Source: Vitrella brassicaformis
Lineage: Eukaryota > Sar > Vitrellaceae
Assembly (NCBI GenBank): GCA_001179505.1
Contig: CDMY01000707.1
Span: 1 to 28,507, forward strand
Direction of reading: 5' to 3'
Length of the DNA stretch: 28,507 nt
Numbering within the stretch: the first letter of the stretch is position 1; the number at the start of each line of letters is the position of its first letter. Below, piece after piece: positions 1-9,784 of the stretch. A program made the translations under genes and the position numbers. The notes beneath the pieces are model-generated. The model saw nothing but the letters and a program-made list of their open reading frames with translations. It had not been told where the DNA came from and ran no database searches.

Positions 1-291
1 CCCCCTTGTCTTCCCAAGTGCAAGTCTCTGCGATTTACCGGTGTGAATCTCCTCGTCGTCCTTTCGCTGAACATAACACCAGAGAACACATGATCCCTTC
101 CCTCCTTCTGAGGTACCGCTGCCTGTTGCCGTCGTACTCACCTCGTACGTGCGGATTTGGACACCCTTGAACTTTTCATACGTGTCAATTGTCTGAGATA
201 GCTGCTGTTCGGGCGTCAGCTCCGCGCGATTCAGGCTCCTGGCTAGGAAGAAGGCGAGTTGCAAAGTACTCATCCTCGAAGAAGCATCCAT
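1..291 (-). CDS. 5' part of an unrecognised protein, leaving the window at position 1
   Basis: The minus strand is open from 291 to the window edge (97 codons). Two in-frame ATGs are available, at 291 and 273. The product starts MSTLQLAFFLARSLNRAEL from the second ATG and continues through TPEQQLSQTIDTYEKF to CVLWCYVQRKDDEEIHTGK. The mixed hydrophobic and charged composition looks like real protein. The frame is open upstream to about 447, where a TGA ends it, so the segment could also be an internal exon. A donor-like GAG|GTGAGT lies at 141/142 with an AG 34 nt downstream, but reading straight through gives the more natural protein. I do not recognise a domain. The opposite-strand ORF at 259-615 overlaps it and looks like its shadow. 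Confidence 0.45.
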   Translation of the reverse strand, partial: MDASSRMSTLQLAFFLARSLNRAELTPEQQLSQTIDTYEKFKGVQIRTYEVSTTATGSGTSEGGKGSCVLWCYVQRKDDEEIHTGKSQRLALGKTRG

Positions 292-689
292 AACACACAC
301 ATCCGTCCGTGCAGAACCAAATGGCGATGGCAAGTGCTGAGAGACACACTCAAAGCTAGACTGAAAGCACCAATACAGACGCCGCCGAACGAACTCAAAC
401 AAGATCTTTGGCCAGACGAAAGCGATAAGCGAAAAGCAGCCGAACTCTCAGGATCTATAACGTTTTGGCGTAGAAGGACGAATGACGGGGGCAGTCCGAC
501 ACAGCTCTACTGCCCTTCTCGAGATCTAGAGGTGCAGCGACGGGAGGCGGCATGGCACAAAGTCAGCCCAACTTCGAAGACTGCAAGGCCACAACGCAAT
601 GGCACGGAATGGTAGAGGCAGCACGACACAACTCCATTATGCTTTCCGAAATTTAAGGAAAGGGGCGGAATAAGTGAATGAGCATGATT

Positions 690-945
690 CTGTGATGACC
701 ACACAGCCCTGTGGCGTAGTATTCATAATCAGATATATTCATGTATGTGAAGAAGTAGGCCTTATTCCTCATCCTTTGCCCAAGACAACAACGCACACGT
801 TGTCATTTCTCAACGCAAACGCTTTCACAGGTCTGCATTGGACCATTTATTGAATTTGCTGAGCCCGCAATTGCATGGAAAGCAAGAACTTTGGCCGTTT
901 GGAGGCCGAATTTACGATCAATCTAAGACTCAGACGCAGATGAGC
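690..945 (-). repeat. Left arm of a diverged inverted repeat
   Basis: The reverse complement of this stretch matches 5307-5602 over most of its length. Shared words include TCTGCGTCTGAG, CAATTGCGGGCTCAGCAAAT and ATACTACGCCACAGGGCT, in the same order. The other arm carries about 40 extra nucleotides near its start. The arms are inverted about 4.4 kb apart. They could be ends of a degraded DNA transposon or two independent copies of one dispersed repeat. No transposase is visible between them. Confidence 0.65.
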
Positions 946-1102
946 TAGCAAGCTGCCCTGAAGAGCACAAAAAGCTGGCAGCTGGACGATAGTTGGGTGG
1001 GGTGTGTGTTATGACGTCTCTGTGCGCTTACCTGCGTATGCACGTCGATAGTCAGGGGGATATTTATTTGGTACATACACACATGCCATCCGACCCCTCA
1101 AC

Positions 1103-1200
1103 TACACACACAGGTGTGTGCAGACGTGTGCAGAGAGGTTCCAACTACAGATATGCGCAGACCTGCGCATGAAGACATTCATTATATAGGTCATCCAACT
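1103..1200 (+). repeat. Degenerate 60-bp minisatellite, fragment (array 1)
   Basis: The stretch holds one to two diverged units of the minisatellite seen at four other places. TGCGCAGACCTGCGCA is followed by GACATTCATTATATA, the same order and orientation as the well-preserved units near 9 kb. Array boundaries are approximate. Confidence 0.5.
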
Positions 1201-1560
1201 ATGGTGGGTGATTAAGTCAAAGATTGTCCATGTGTCCATACAGTGGAACAGATTGAAGCTATTGACAGAAGCTCGAAAGACAATCACTAGCAGTGCAACA
1301 CACAATCCTATCCTGTCACTCGTCGGGGATGGAAAGGCTTCCGCTCTAGCAAAGCACCCTCAGCAAATCGTGCCCTCTCCTGCCCATTCCATCGACTTGC
1401 CCACCACGCCCTGTAGTTGTGTGCCGGCGAGTGGAAAGACACATTTTTCATCCCTGATGTCATCAGTGAGAATGACTGCTAGCGAAAACCGTTCTGACCG
1501 ACCTGAGAATGCATTATCTCCCTCGTTTTTGACGATATCTCCCTCAATCTGGTCAATTCA

Positions 1561-2633
1561 ATGCGTTGGATATGGTGAATGCGCCGTAAGCAAGCGATAG
1601 AGACGCTTCCCATGACGAACGACAGTCTCATTCATGTTGTAGGTCCATCGGTAAGGATGCTTGCGGAGCAGTTCATCTAGCAGGAGGACGCAAAAGGAGA
1701 ATCTGCCGATGTTGTAGCGTCTAGTTGTCGCAAAGGGGGTGATAATCTGTGAGCTCCGAATACATTGTTAATCCAGGTAAGAGAGTGAAGACATCAGTCA
1801 TGCCTTAGTGTCACTTACCCACACGCAGCCACGTGCAATGCATCTGTGAGGGGAGGTCGACCCATTTGGCGACCACTACTTCCTAGGCCACAGGAGCGGC
1901 CAGCGAAGTGAGACACAACAGCATCCGCAACCTTTTCTGCCACATCCTGGCTGCACACATGGATGTCTACCTGCAGAACCTCTGCGTAACTTCGCCAGAC
2001 AGCGAACCCAACAGCCAGCGTATGGACATCTATTGTGTAACCGAAGGCCAGGGAACCCTTCTGGATGTCACCATCACCCACCACTGCCGACCCGACAATG
2101 CGTTGGATATGGTGAATGCGCCGTAAGCAAGCGATAGAGACGCTTCCCATGACGAACGACAGTCTCATTCATGTTGTAGGTCCATCGGTAAGGATGCTTG
2201 CGGAGCAGTTCATCTAGCAGGAGGACGCAAAAGGAGAATCTGCCGATGTTGTAGCGTCTAGTTGTCGCAAAGGGGGTGATAATCTGTGAGCTCCGAATAC
2301 ATTGTTAATCCAGGTAAGAGAGTGAAGACATCAGTCATGCCTTAGTGTCACTTACCCACACGCAGCCACGTGCAATGCATCTGTGAGGGGAGGTCGACCC
2401 ATTTGGCGACCACTACTTCCTAGGCCACAGGAGCGGCCAGCGAAGTGAGACACAACAGCATCCGCAACCTTTTCTGCCACATCCTGGCTGCACACATGGA
2501 TGTCCACCTGTAGAACCTCTGCGTCACACCGCCAGACAGCGAACCCAACAGCTAGCATATGGACATCTACTGTGTAACCGAAGGCCAGGGAACCCTTCTG
2601 GATGTCACCATCACCCACCACTGCCGACCCGAC
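1561..2633 (+). repeat. Tandem duplication, two copies of a 537-bp unit
   Basis: Copy 1 (1561-2097) and copy 2 (2098-2633) begin with the same sequence, ATGCGTTGGATATGGTGAAT. By eye they are identical for roughly the first 400 nt. All substitutions I found fall in the last 130 nt or so, where the retrotransposon-derived coding segment lies. The junction falls inside that coding segment: copy 1 breaks off after the codons for CRPD, while copy 2 continues into the downstream part of the same element. Confidence 0.9.
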
Positions 2634-3072
2634 ACCTCTCCCTTCTGCGCTCACAGAGACGTGAGCCGGCGCAGTGCTCAGCTTTCGGGTTGGAATGTCT
2701 TTGCCGAGAAAGCCAAGACGACAAGTACGGCCCCACTCTCCAAGCCAGAGGCTTCCGTTCTGTCCCCTTTGCCGCAGAGACATTCAGCAGCTGGGCGCCC
2801 GCGATGCTTGCCTTCCTCAAGACGCTCGCCAAGAGGAGACCCGCCCTTCGGCCATCCCAGCATCCGAAGATGTATCTTCCCGAGAGAGCGTAATCAATCA
2901 TTGGAGCCAGCTCCTGTCCATGGAGCTGAGGAAGTACAATGCACTCCAAGTGGCCAATCGCTTTCAGAGAGCCGTAGCCGCGAGGGGACCTGCTAGGGCC
3001 AGTGCCTTTGCGGAGGACTTCATCAACCGAGGCCCGTACAGGCTTCACACGAGGCCCCTCTTCCGTGCGTGA
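1880..3072 (+). pseudogene. Decayed C-terminus of a non-LTR retrotransposon (restriction-like endonuclease end)
   Basis: Plus-strand translations show EPNSQRMDIYCVTEGQ then LLDVTITHHCRPD. This aligns with QPNSQRMDLFFPIDGEG and LCDVTVVHPCRPE in the element at 22-28 kb, the catalytic part of the C-terminal endonuclease. Downstream in another frame come DKYGPTLQARGF and VPFAAETFSSWAP, the usual tail of this protein type. In a third frame comes RESVINHWSQLL. Copy 2 of the endonuclease segment has TAG stops replacing Gln codons. At least two frameshifts separate the pieces. The reverse transcriptase half is absent, so this is a dead 3' fragment, partly duplicated by the 537-bp tandem repeat. Confidence 0.75.
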
Positions 3073-3571
3073 ATATGTCTGGCACTCTATGCCGTTGAGC
3101 ATGCAGTTGCATGGACCGTGCTTTTGTGTGTGCCGGCTTTGCATGGTTGCTTCCCTGTTACGCGCTGCCTGTGATTATGCATCTGCTGCGGCATGCCCTT
3201 GTATGAAACTCAAGACGATCACTCGTTGCCCCTCGTTTACCCAAAGATCTCATGGAGGTCGAGTGTCTGTCAGTTATTGCATGAAATGGCCTGGTAGTAT
3301 GCAGGAATTCTTAGAGTCTCGCTATGAATTGCTCAGCGTTGCATCACTTTTGCGTGAAATGCAATATGTGGAAGCGAGGGAGCCATCAAGTTGACTTGAG
3401 TTGATGGCGACACTAATGGATGTCTGATGCGCTTCAAGAAGATAAAGGCCTCCCGTTGAAATATCATACTTATACGATGAGTCGAGTAACAAGTTCACCG
3501 ACATAAAACACATCCATGTTCGTTCACTCACTAAGCCCTCCGAGAGTAGTGTTCTGTAAAAACCACTACTA
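3073..3571. other. Non-coding stretch
   Basis: I see no convincing gene. Short ORFs occur on both strands but lack domain-like composition. The 3' end of the SET-like ORF (minus strand) lies just beyond the right edge. Confidence 0.4.
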
Positions 3572-4919
3572 TCAGTCAAAGTTCGGAGCGATTTGCATGC
3601 TCCAGAGTTTATTCAGCTTGTACGTATCCGTCAGAAGCTCAGTCCCTGGCGCTATCGTGCCCGCGTAGTCCTTTGGCACCATAAATGTGACCTCCGAATG
3701 AAGAGGATCGTCCTTACAGAAAGCTTCCCGAAACGCGTCAAAACGTTTGTCATCCGGTATCCACATATCGTCGTTTCGGTGGCCACCCGATCGTTCGATA
3801 GTATCAAAGACCACATTGGCGACTGCTCCTGGTGGAGCGACGTTGATTAGACATAATGGTTCGATCTCTGGGCTTGTATACGAACGCACCATGTTGAGCT
3901 CTTGGATCCGTCCCCTCCTCGATCACCTCAAACGCATAGAACGTGTACGACGTCGTCGGCTGACCCCATCGCTCCTTGTGGTCCCGTCTCAGATACTCAA
4001 GACATTTCTCATGGATAACCCAGCTGCTCAAGTTGCCAGGCAGAAGAACGCTCTTAATGCCTCGGAATGAGTCAAATGCGCGTAGTGGTAAAAGAGATAT
4101 AATACCTCGGTCAGCCTCGGGGATGTTCGAGTCAATGACCTGAAGCTGTTGCTCCCTGAGATCCTTGACAGCTCGTTCGTAATATGCTGGGTATTCTTTG
4201 AGGAGCTTGGATGCCCCGACGTCGTCAAGTAGCTCAGTTGCAGTCTTCCATGCAGTAACGTACTGGTGATCGTCTTGCCTTGCACCCCCGGCATTGTCGC
4301 ATGCGACTGCCTGGGCGTCTTCATGAGCCTTCTTCGTGCGGTCAGTGATTTCGCTATTCTTGCTGCGCTGCGCAGTCCGATACTTGTTCTCCATGAATTC
4401 ATCGGTACGTTGCACGAACTCATGCGTCGGATCTAGCTGCTTCAGGGCGTTGTACTTACGGCGACTTGATTCCTCCAAGGCATCCACAAATATCTTCCGC
4501 TTGAGGCTGCTGATCACTGTCCCCTTGGCACGGTCAAGAGTGTAGTCGTTCGGGTTCGTCGCTTGGGTAGTCTTTTTGATGACGCGCTCTCGTGGCGCAC
4601 GAGGCTCTTTGACAGCTCGAAAGGTATGCTCATCCCTCCTCTTCTCTCCCTTCTTCTCATAAATCATCTGACTCCATTCTTGCGATCGGAGTCGCTCTGT
4701 TTCCTCTTCTTCGCCCGCCGACTCATTAGAGGCCCGCCTCATGCACCTGGCGAGCTGTTCGCGGGGTATGGAGACGAACGCCATTGGTTGACACAGCCAG
4801 GGCGTGGCATCGTCGCTTCTTCGCCATCCGATACCAGGTAGCAGACTCTGTGCCTTTGTTGCAGCCGCAGGAACCAAGATTCGAATACTGGTAGGGGAAA
4901 AGCGCAAGAACCTCGCCAT
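3572..4919 (-). CDS. Divergent SET-domain-like protein, split by one frameshift
   Basis: A 371-codon ORF starts at ATG 4919 and has no visible introns. After about residue 335 (near 3900-3925) the natural reading moves to the next frame and ends at 3572. The shift lies in a G-rich stretch and may be a mutation or a sequence error. The N-terminal half is charged and probably helical (ESAGEEEETERL). The C-terminal part has the spacing of a SET methyltransferase core: TSYTFYAFEV, then LCLINVAPPGAVANV where RFINHSCxPN is expected, then IAPGTELLTDTY matching the GEELxxDY motif. The His of the NHS motif is absent, so activity is doubtful. The family call is by motif eye only. The Met at residue 45 is an alternative start. 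Confidence 0.5.
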
Positions 4920-4979
4920 AATGTCTCTTCAGGCGTCTAAGAGCTAGGAGAGCCATATGAGCACAGTCGATCGCAAAGC

Positions 4980-5145
4980 GGCACCTATATGTTGCCGTCT
5001 CCCGCAGCGCTTTTGCAGATCTGTCTTCTGCCCCCTTGCATGTTGCGTGTTGCATGTTCCATGTTGCCTGTTGCGTGCTGGACAAACATGGGACCAGGCC
5101 GTCGGGCCGCCCAGGGCATTGCGTGAAACTGCTACTGCAGCTCAT
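4980..5145 (+). repeat. Dispersed repeat containing a TTGCGTG-type heptamer tract (copy 1)
   Basis: This matches 16710-16890 in the same orientation: GCCGTCTC, GCAGCGC, TTTGCAGATCTG, a run of imperfect 7-mers (TTGCGTG, TTGCATG, TTCCATG), GGACCAGGC, CGGGCCGCCCAGGGCATT and AAACTGCTA. It lies just upstream of the start of the SET-like ORF. The other copy sits inside a nested insertion, so this is probably a fragment of a short non-autonomous element. Confidence 0.7.
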
Positions 5146-5306
5146 CTGGTAAGCGAGGAGGCGGTCACAAACTACCGGGGTCCCTGACTTGAGGCGCAGC
5201 ATCGTGCTGACTAGAACGGTCATCGACATAATTCCCCCGCTCTGGTTTCGAATTCTTACTGACGGCAAAATGGATCTGCATTCCTTTGTTCGTTCTCCCT
5301 TAACGG

Positions 5307-5602
5307 CACTATCTGCGTCTGAGCGCTCACGGCGCTTTCGCGTGATGCCCTAGGTTTGAGTCTTTCATTGATGGTAAATTCGACCTCCAGACGACCCGAA
5401 TCCTCGCTTCCCATACAATTGCGGGCTCAGCAAATCCGAGAAATGGTCCCGGTGCAGTCCTATGGAAGTGTTTGCATTGAGTAAGGACAACATGTGCGCT
5501 GGAGTATTAAGCAAGGGATGATGAATATGGTATATCTCTATCTGTAAATTGTATGACCATGGATACTACGCCACAGGGCTATAGGGTCATCCCGGGACCT
5601 CG
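5307..5602 (+). repeat. Right arm of the diverged inverted repeat
   Basis: This is the inverted counterpart of 690-945, with an extra segment of about 40 nt after TCTGCGTCTGAG. Similarity ends near 5602, after CCACAGGGCTATAGGGTCATC. Confidence 0.65.
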
Positions 5603-6140
5603 TTCATTCATTAATTACGCCTCTTCTCCACTATTCCCCCCGTTCCCCTTCCCCGCTCCCCTGAGAGAAGGTAGAGTCGTATTACACTCTCGAGCATTCA
5701 TCCCTCTGTGCCATTGGGTTCTGGGTTTGCAGCCTTCGAACTTAGGCCGCTGTGCCATTGCTTTCGAACTTACGCCGCTATGCCATTGGGCCCTGGGCCT
5801 ACACCTTCGAATTCGGGCTGACTTCATGCCTTGCCACCTCCCATCGCTGCGGCTCTAGATCTTGAGAAAAAAATGTAGCTGTATCGTGCTCCGCTTATCG
5901 TTCGTCCCTCTGTACCAAAAAGGTTGTGGACTTGCCGCCCTGGGAGTTTGGCTCCTTTGAGCTTATGCTTTCGTCTCGCTTGAGGCCTTTTCTGTATTCG
6001 GCAGCGTCTATATCGAGGTCTTCGGTTAAGTCTGTCTCTCACCCTTGGCCATCGCTATTTGGTTCTGCATGCATAGATGTGCATGACGGATATTTCTTCG
6101 AAGACTCAGCGCTTCGCAGTTGCCTTCTTCCACCATCTGA
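5603..6140. other. Intergenic stretch with a short tandem repeat
   Basis: Between about 5700 and 5822 there are two to three imperfect copies of a unit of roughly 40-48 nt built on TGCCATTG and TTCGAACTTA. No gene is supported elsewhere in the stretch. Confidence 0.4.
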
Positions 6141-6149
6141 GAGAGGGTT

Positions 6150-6690
6150 TTCATTGCACACGCCAACCAACTATAGGCTTGCGCAGGCGTGCTCATAGAG
6201 ACATTCATTGTACACAGCAACTACAAGCGTGCACAGGCGAGTAGATAGAAAATGCGTTCATCGCACACACCAGCCAGTACAAGGATGTGCAAGTGTGCGG
6301 ACAAAGCCCTTCATTATGCGCAAGGGTGCGCACACAGACATTCATTATATACACACACACTGAGTCCAAACCTGCATGCGCAGGGGTGCGCACACACACG
6401 TTCATTATATACAAACACACCATAATATACAAACAGACCAAGTCGACACGTGCATGCGCAGGGGTGCGCACACACACGTTCATTATATGCGCACACACAC
6501 AGTCAACAAGTGTATGGCAGGGGTTCGCATATAGACGTTCATTATATACACACACACTGAGTCCAAACGTGCATGCGCAGGGGTGCGCACACACACACCA
6601 AGTCGACACGTGCATGCGTAGGGGTGCAGACACACCATTCGTCATATAAACGCACTCCAAGTCTACATGTGCATGGCGGTGCATGTCTGT
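6150..6690 (+). repeat. 60-bp minisatellite, diverged (array 2)
   Basis: Units contain TGCATGCGCAGGGGTGCGCA, ACATTCATTATATACA and CCAAGTCGACACG in the order and orientation of the other arrays. Unit length varies, with internal partial duplications around 6410-6440. ORFs of up to 177 codons on the minus strand and 120 codons on the plus strand are by-products of the repeat. Confidence 0.85.
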
Positions 6691-7423
6691 GCAGATGCAT
6701 TTATATATACTGATGCATATCGGCATGTTCATGTGCAAATCCGTGCATATTTATCCGTTCAGACGGACAACAGGCATGCGACCGTGATGCATATGTCGTT
6801 CAGTCAAGGCACCTTACATCTGTCGTGTCTCAACACACCATCAGAGCTCTGAGCATGCCCTCCCCTACTCAAAAATACCATGCATCCTTCCTTTCCGTGT
6901 GTTCCTCACTGCACTCACCCACTTGAGGTATGCAAGGCTGGAGACATAACGAAAAATGCCAAGCTGAGACATGCAAACGACATGCGTCCAAGTGAGAATG
7001 AGCTAGTGGCTGGCTGTATGGATGGATATATGTATATATGCATGCATGGTGCAGACAAACACAAGGACAGCAAGCACAAGCGTGTACGAGTCGAGCGTCT
7101 GTCTGTCCGGTCGGCCGACATCTGGCGCATCCATGATGTGGTGAATGCACATGTGGATGGATGGATGGATGGCGAATGAATGAGCGAACGAATGTGTTGC
7201 TATGACTCTCACAGCATGAATTGCATGCATCCGATATAATCACGCAAATAGCAACACCACACATATACACGCATACAGAGAGAGAGAGAGAGAGGCAAGG
7301 GCGTGATTTCTCAACCCCCCTTCATGCAGCAAATCACACATGAATTCAGACAATGAATTGCAGAAAAAAGGAAATGACAACCGACTGGCCGACCGAGTGA
7401 CAATCAACCACTATGCATGTTAG
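6691..7423. other. Low-complexity intergenic DNA
   Basis: The stretch has CATG/TGCA-rich sequence, a GGAT tract near 7153-7172 and a GA microsatellite at 7277-7294. It lies 3' of the minus-strand gene ending at 7424. I find no coding signal. Confidence 0.5.
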
Positions 7424-8032
7424 TCAGGTGCATTCCACCGGGAGCTTCAGGTCGCCCAGCAGGTTTCTCTTCTCGCAGCCAGGGTCGCCATACGTGACGG
7501 CATACACCATTGCCCGGTTTAGCGTTGCCACCTCCGTGTCAATCATGGCACAGACTGCATCCCTCAGGAGCTTGTCAAGGTTCGTGATGGCGTAGTTGTC
7601 TACCCATCTGTTATCATAATGCCAGCGGTTGCAGACCTCGGGCGCCAGGTCCGCAGTAATGTCCTCCCAGTGGGCCTCCATGCACTCGTGGGCGGTGGTT
7701 GCGGCGGTCTCGCGGCAGCTTTCGAAATCCTCTTCCGTGCACTTGGCTTCGGCACACTCGCACTTCGCTTCGGAACTGAAGCCACCCAGGTCCCGCACGG
7801 GTACTACTTCCTCTTCTGCATGCATTGTGAGAGAGAGAGAAACACATGCATTCACGTATATGTGCGTGCATGTCTCTCTCTCTCTCTCTATGTGTGTCCA
7901 CCCACCCACCCAGTGTGTGTCTCTGCACCCACGACGTTGGGACTAGTAATTGTAGAAGGTAATATCCATGACACTGGACTGCTTTGACGTTGGGAGTGAC
8001 AGGTGTCGTCGGTGTCTCGTCCTGCTCGTCTT
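7424..8032 (-). CDS. Cys-rich acidic protein of unknown family, last two exons
   Basis: The terminal exon 7424-7815 follows an acceptor CATGCAG| and runs 130 codons to a TGA. It encodes EEVVPVRDLGGFSSEAKCEC and later CTEEDFESCRETAATTAHEC, EVCNRWHYDNRW and YGDPGCEKRNLLGD. It has nine cysteines and many Glu/Asp, as in a secreted or organelle-lumen protein. The preceding exon probably starts at 8032 after a good acceptor, CTGTCCCTTCAG|. Its donor is uncertain; GG|GTGGGT at 7910/7909 keeps frame and joins EDEQDETPTTPVTPN to the terminal exon. A strong donor GAG|GTGAGTAAG at 8102/8101 shows a further exon upstream. The start codon is not resolved and I do not recognise the family. Confidence 0.5.
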
Positions 8033-8102
8033 CTGAAGGGACAGACAAGCCGAACTGATGTACCGAACGAATGTCCCAGGTCACGCAGCTCGCTTACTCA
8101 CC

Positions 8103-8634
8103 TCCTGGAATATATATTATAACAAAAGTCAGAATAGAGAGGGAGAAGGGAGAGCTGCCGACTGGATGAGGTGCGCCGGACGAGCAACTGGATGGTAACG
8201 GGCGGGGGAGGCGCTACTGGTCTCTCCCGGCCGTTGCCCCCCGCTCCCTCACATTTCGAATCCGCATGCGGATCGCCTTCCCGCCGCCGATCTACTCCAG
8301 ACACAAGAGAGGAAGACAGCTACACTGCAAACGGCGCTCGGAGGCACCTGGTGCTGCTGCTGACCTGTGCATCGTATTCTTGGAACCCCGGCTGTAGAGG
8401 TGGCGCAAGTAGCCAAGGCAGATCTCCATGAATGCGGCAACCGGCGCATGAAGAAGAACAAAGAGCCCTTTGCCTTGGTTCCTGGCTACTCGTGGTCGCC
8501 TCATCCTTCATTCAAAGTGACACCAAATGCTCAAGATGAAAGCCCGACTGTCCGAAGAGCATCGCCAGGGGCGCCGATGCGGAGATGCTACGTTCAGAAA
8601 TGCCGGCCTCCCGCCATTTGCCACGTGAGAATTG
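8103..8634 (-). other. Probable upstream exons of the Cys-rich gene, not resolved
   Basis: The minus strand has a coding-like segment ending at the donor at 8102 (VTIQLLVRRTSSSRQLSLL). A second lies at about 8371-8435 (MEICLGYLRHLYSRGSKN in one frame) with a donor CACAG|GTCAGC. I could not connect them in a single consistent frame, so no exon model is given. Confidence 0.3.
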
Positions 8635-8759
8635 ATGGCTCGCCGAGGGATGACCTTCATCGTTCTGTCACTGTCGGACGAAGTGCTCCACAGGATGGGA
8701 GCGTGCTTGAAATCGGAGGAGCCACCTCGACATGTGTCAGATGTCGTGACTCTACACTG
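8635..8759 (+). CDS. Possible first exon of a plus-strand gene, F-box-like
   Basis: ATG 8635 follows an in-frame TGA and opens 41 codons with MTFIVLSLSDEVLHRMGACL. It ends at a good donor, CACTG|GTGAGT. The LSDEVLxRMG pattern resembles the start of an F-box, but the segment is too short to be sure. It ends in phase 2, which does not fit the exon at 9785. The downstream partner exon was not found; the minisatellite begins about 145 nt further on. Confidence 0.25.
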
Positions 8760-8904
8760 GTGAGTGCGAGGTGAATGTCCGTTCACTGAGCCACATACAC
8801 AGATGGCCATGTCCACACACACATCGTTGCCACAGTGCATGTAGCATACAGTGTACACACAACGGCCGGCCAGGTAATCTGACAACATGGCTCGGAATGG
8901 ATAC

Positions 8905-9742
8905 ACGCACTCCTACACGCACTCCAAGTCAAGACATGCATGCGCAGGTCTGCGCACACAGACATTTATAATATACACGCACTCCAAGTCCACACGTGCA
9001 TGCGCAGGTGTGCGCACACAGGCATTCATCATATACACGCACTCCAAGTCCACACCTGCATGCGCAGGTGTGCGCACACAGACATTCATCATATACACGC
9101 ACTCCAAGTCAAGACTCCAAGTCAAGACGTGCATGCGCAGGTGTGCGCAGGTGTTTCACAGACATTCATCATATACACGTACTCCAAGTCAAGACGTGCA
9201 TGGCAGGGGTGCGCACACAGACATTGATCATATGCACGCACTCCAAGTCCACAAGTGCATGCGCACGTACATGCGCAGGTGTGCGCAGGTGTTTCACAGA
9301 CATTCATCATATACACGCACTCACAGGTGCATGCGCAGGTGTGGTGCGCACACAGACATTCCTCATATACACGCACTCCTACACGCACTCCAAGTCAAGA
9401 CATGCATGCGCAGGTGTGCGCACACAGACATTTATAATATACACGCACTCCAAGTCCACACGTGCATGCACAGGTGTGCGCAGGTCTTTCAGAGACATTC
9501 ATCATATACAGGCACTACAAGGTGCATGCGCAGGTGTGGCGCGTACAGAGACCTTCATCATTCATCATATACAGGCACTACAAGGTGCATGCACAGGTGT
9601 GGTGCGCACAGAGACATTCCTCATATACACGCACTCCTACACGCACTCCAAGTCAAGACATGCATGCGCAGGTCTGCGCACACAGACATTCATCAGCGCA
9701 GGTGTGCGCACACAGACATTCATTATATACACGCACTCCAAG
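8905..9742 (+). repeat. 60-bp minisatellite, best-preserved array (array 3)
   Basis: From 8941 to 9110 the period is exactly 60 nt. The unit runs TACACGCACTCCAAGTC, CACACGTGCA, TGCGCAGGTGTGCGCA, CACAGACATTCATCATA. The core is two copies of the palindrome TGCGCA four bases apart. Longer variants add TGCGCAGGTGTTTCACAG or a duplicated CTCCAAGTCAAGA. A composite beginning CACGCACTCCTACACGCACT recurs at about 8908, 9370 and 9625, which indicates higher-order repeats. Because the period is divisible by 3 and the unit lacks stops in several frames, ORFs of up to 369 codons cross the array. They are not evidence for a protein. Confidence 0.95.
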
Positions 9743-9784
9743 CTCGAGTCAGCCCGCCTGACTTTCGCTGAAATAGACACACAG

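Noticed and set aside
259-615. 118-codon plus-strand ORF
   Set aside because: It overlaps a more protein-like minus-strand frame open from 447 to the window edge.
5553-5858. 101-codon ORF at 5.6 kb
   Set aside because: Covers a short tandem repeat; both strands are open and neither translation looks like a folded protein.
8905-9742. CRISPR array
   Set aside because: The whole 60-bp unit is repeated without unique spacers, and the context is eukaryotic with introns.
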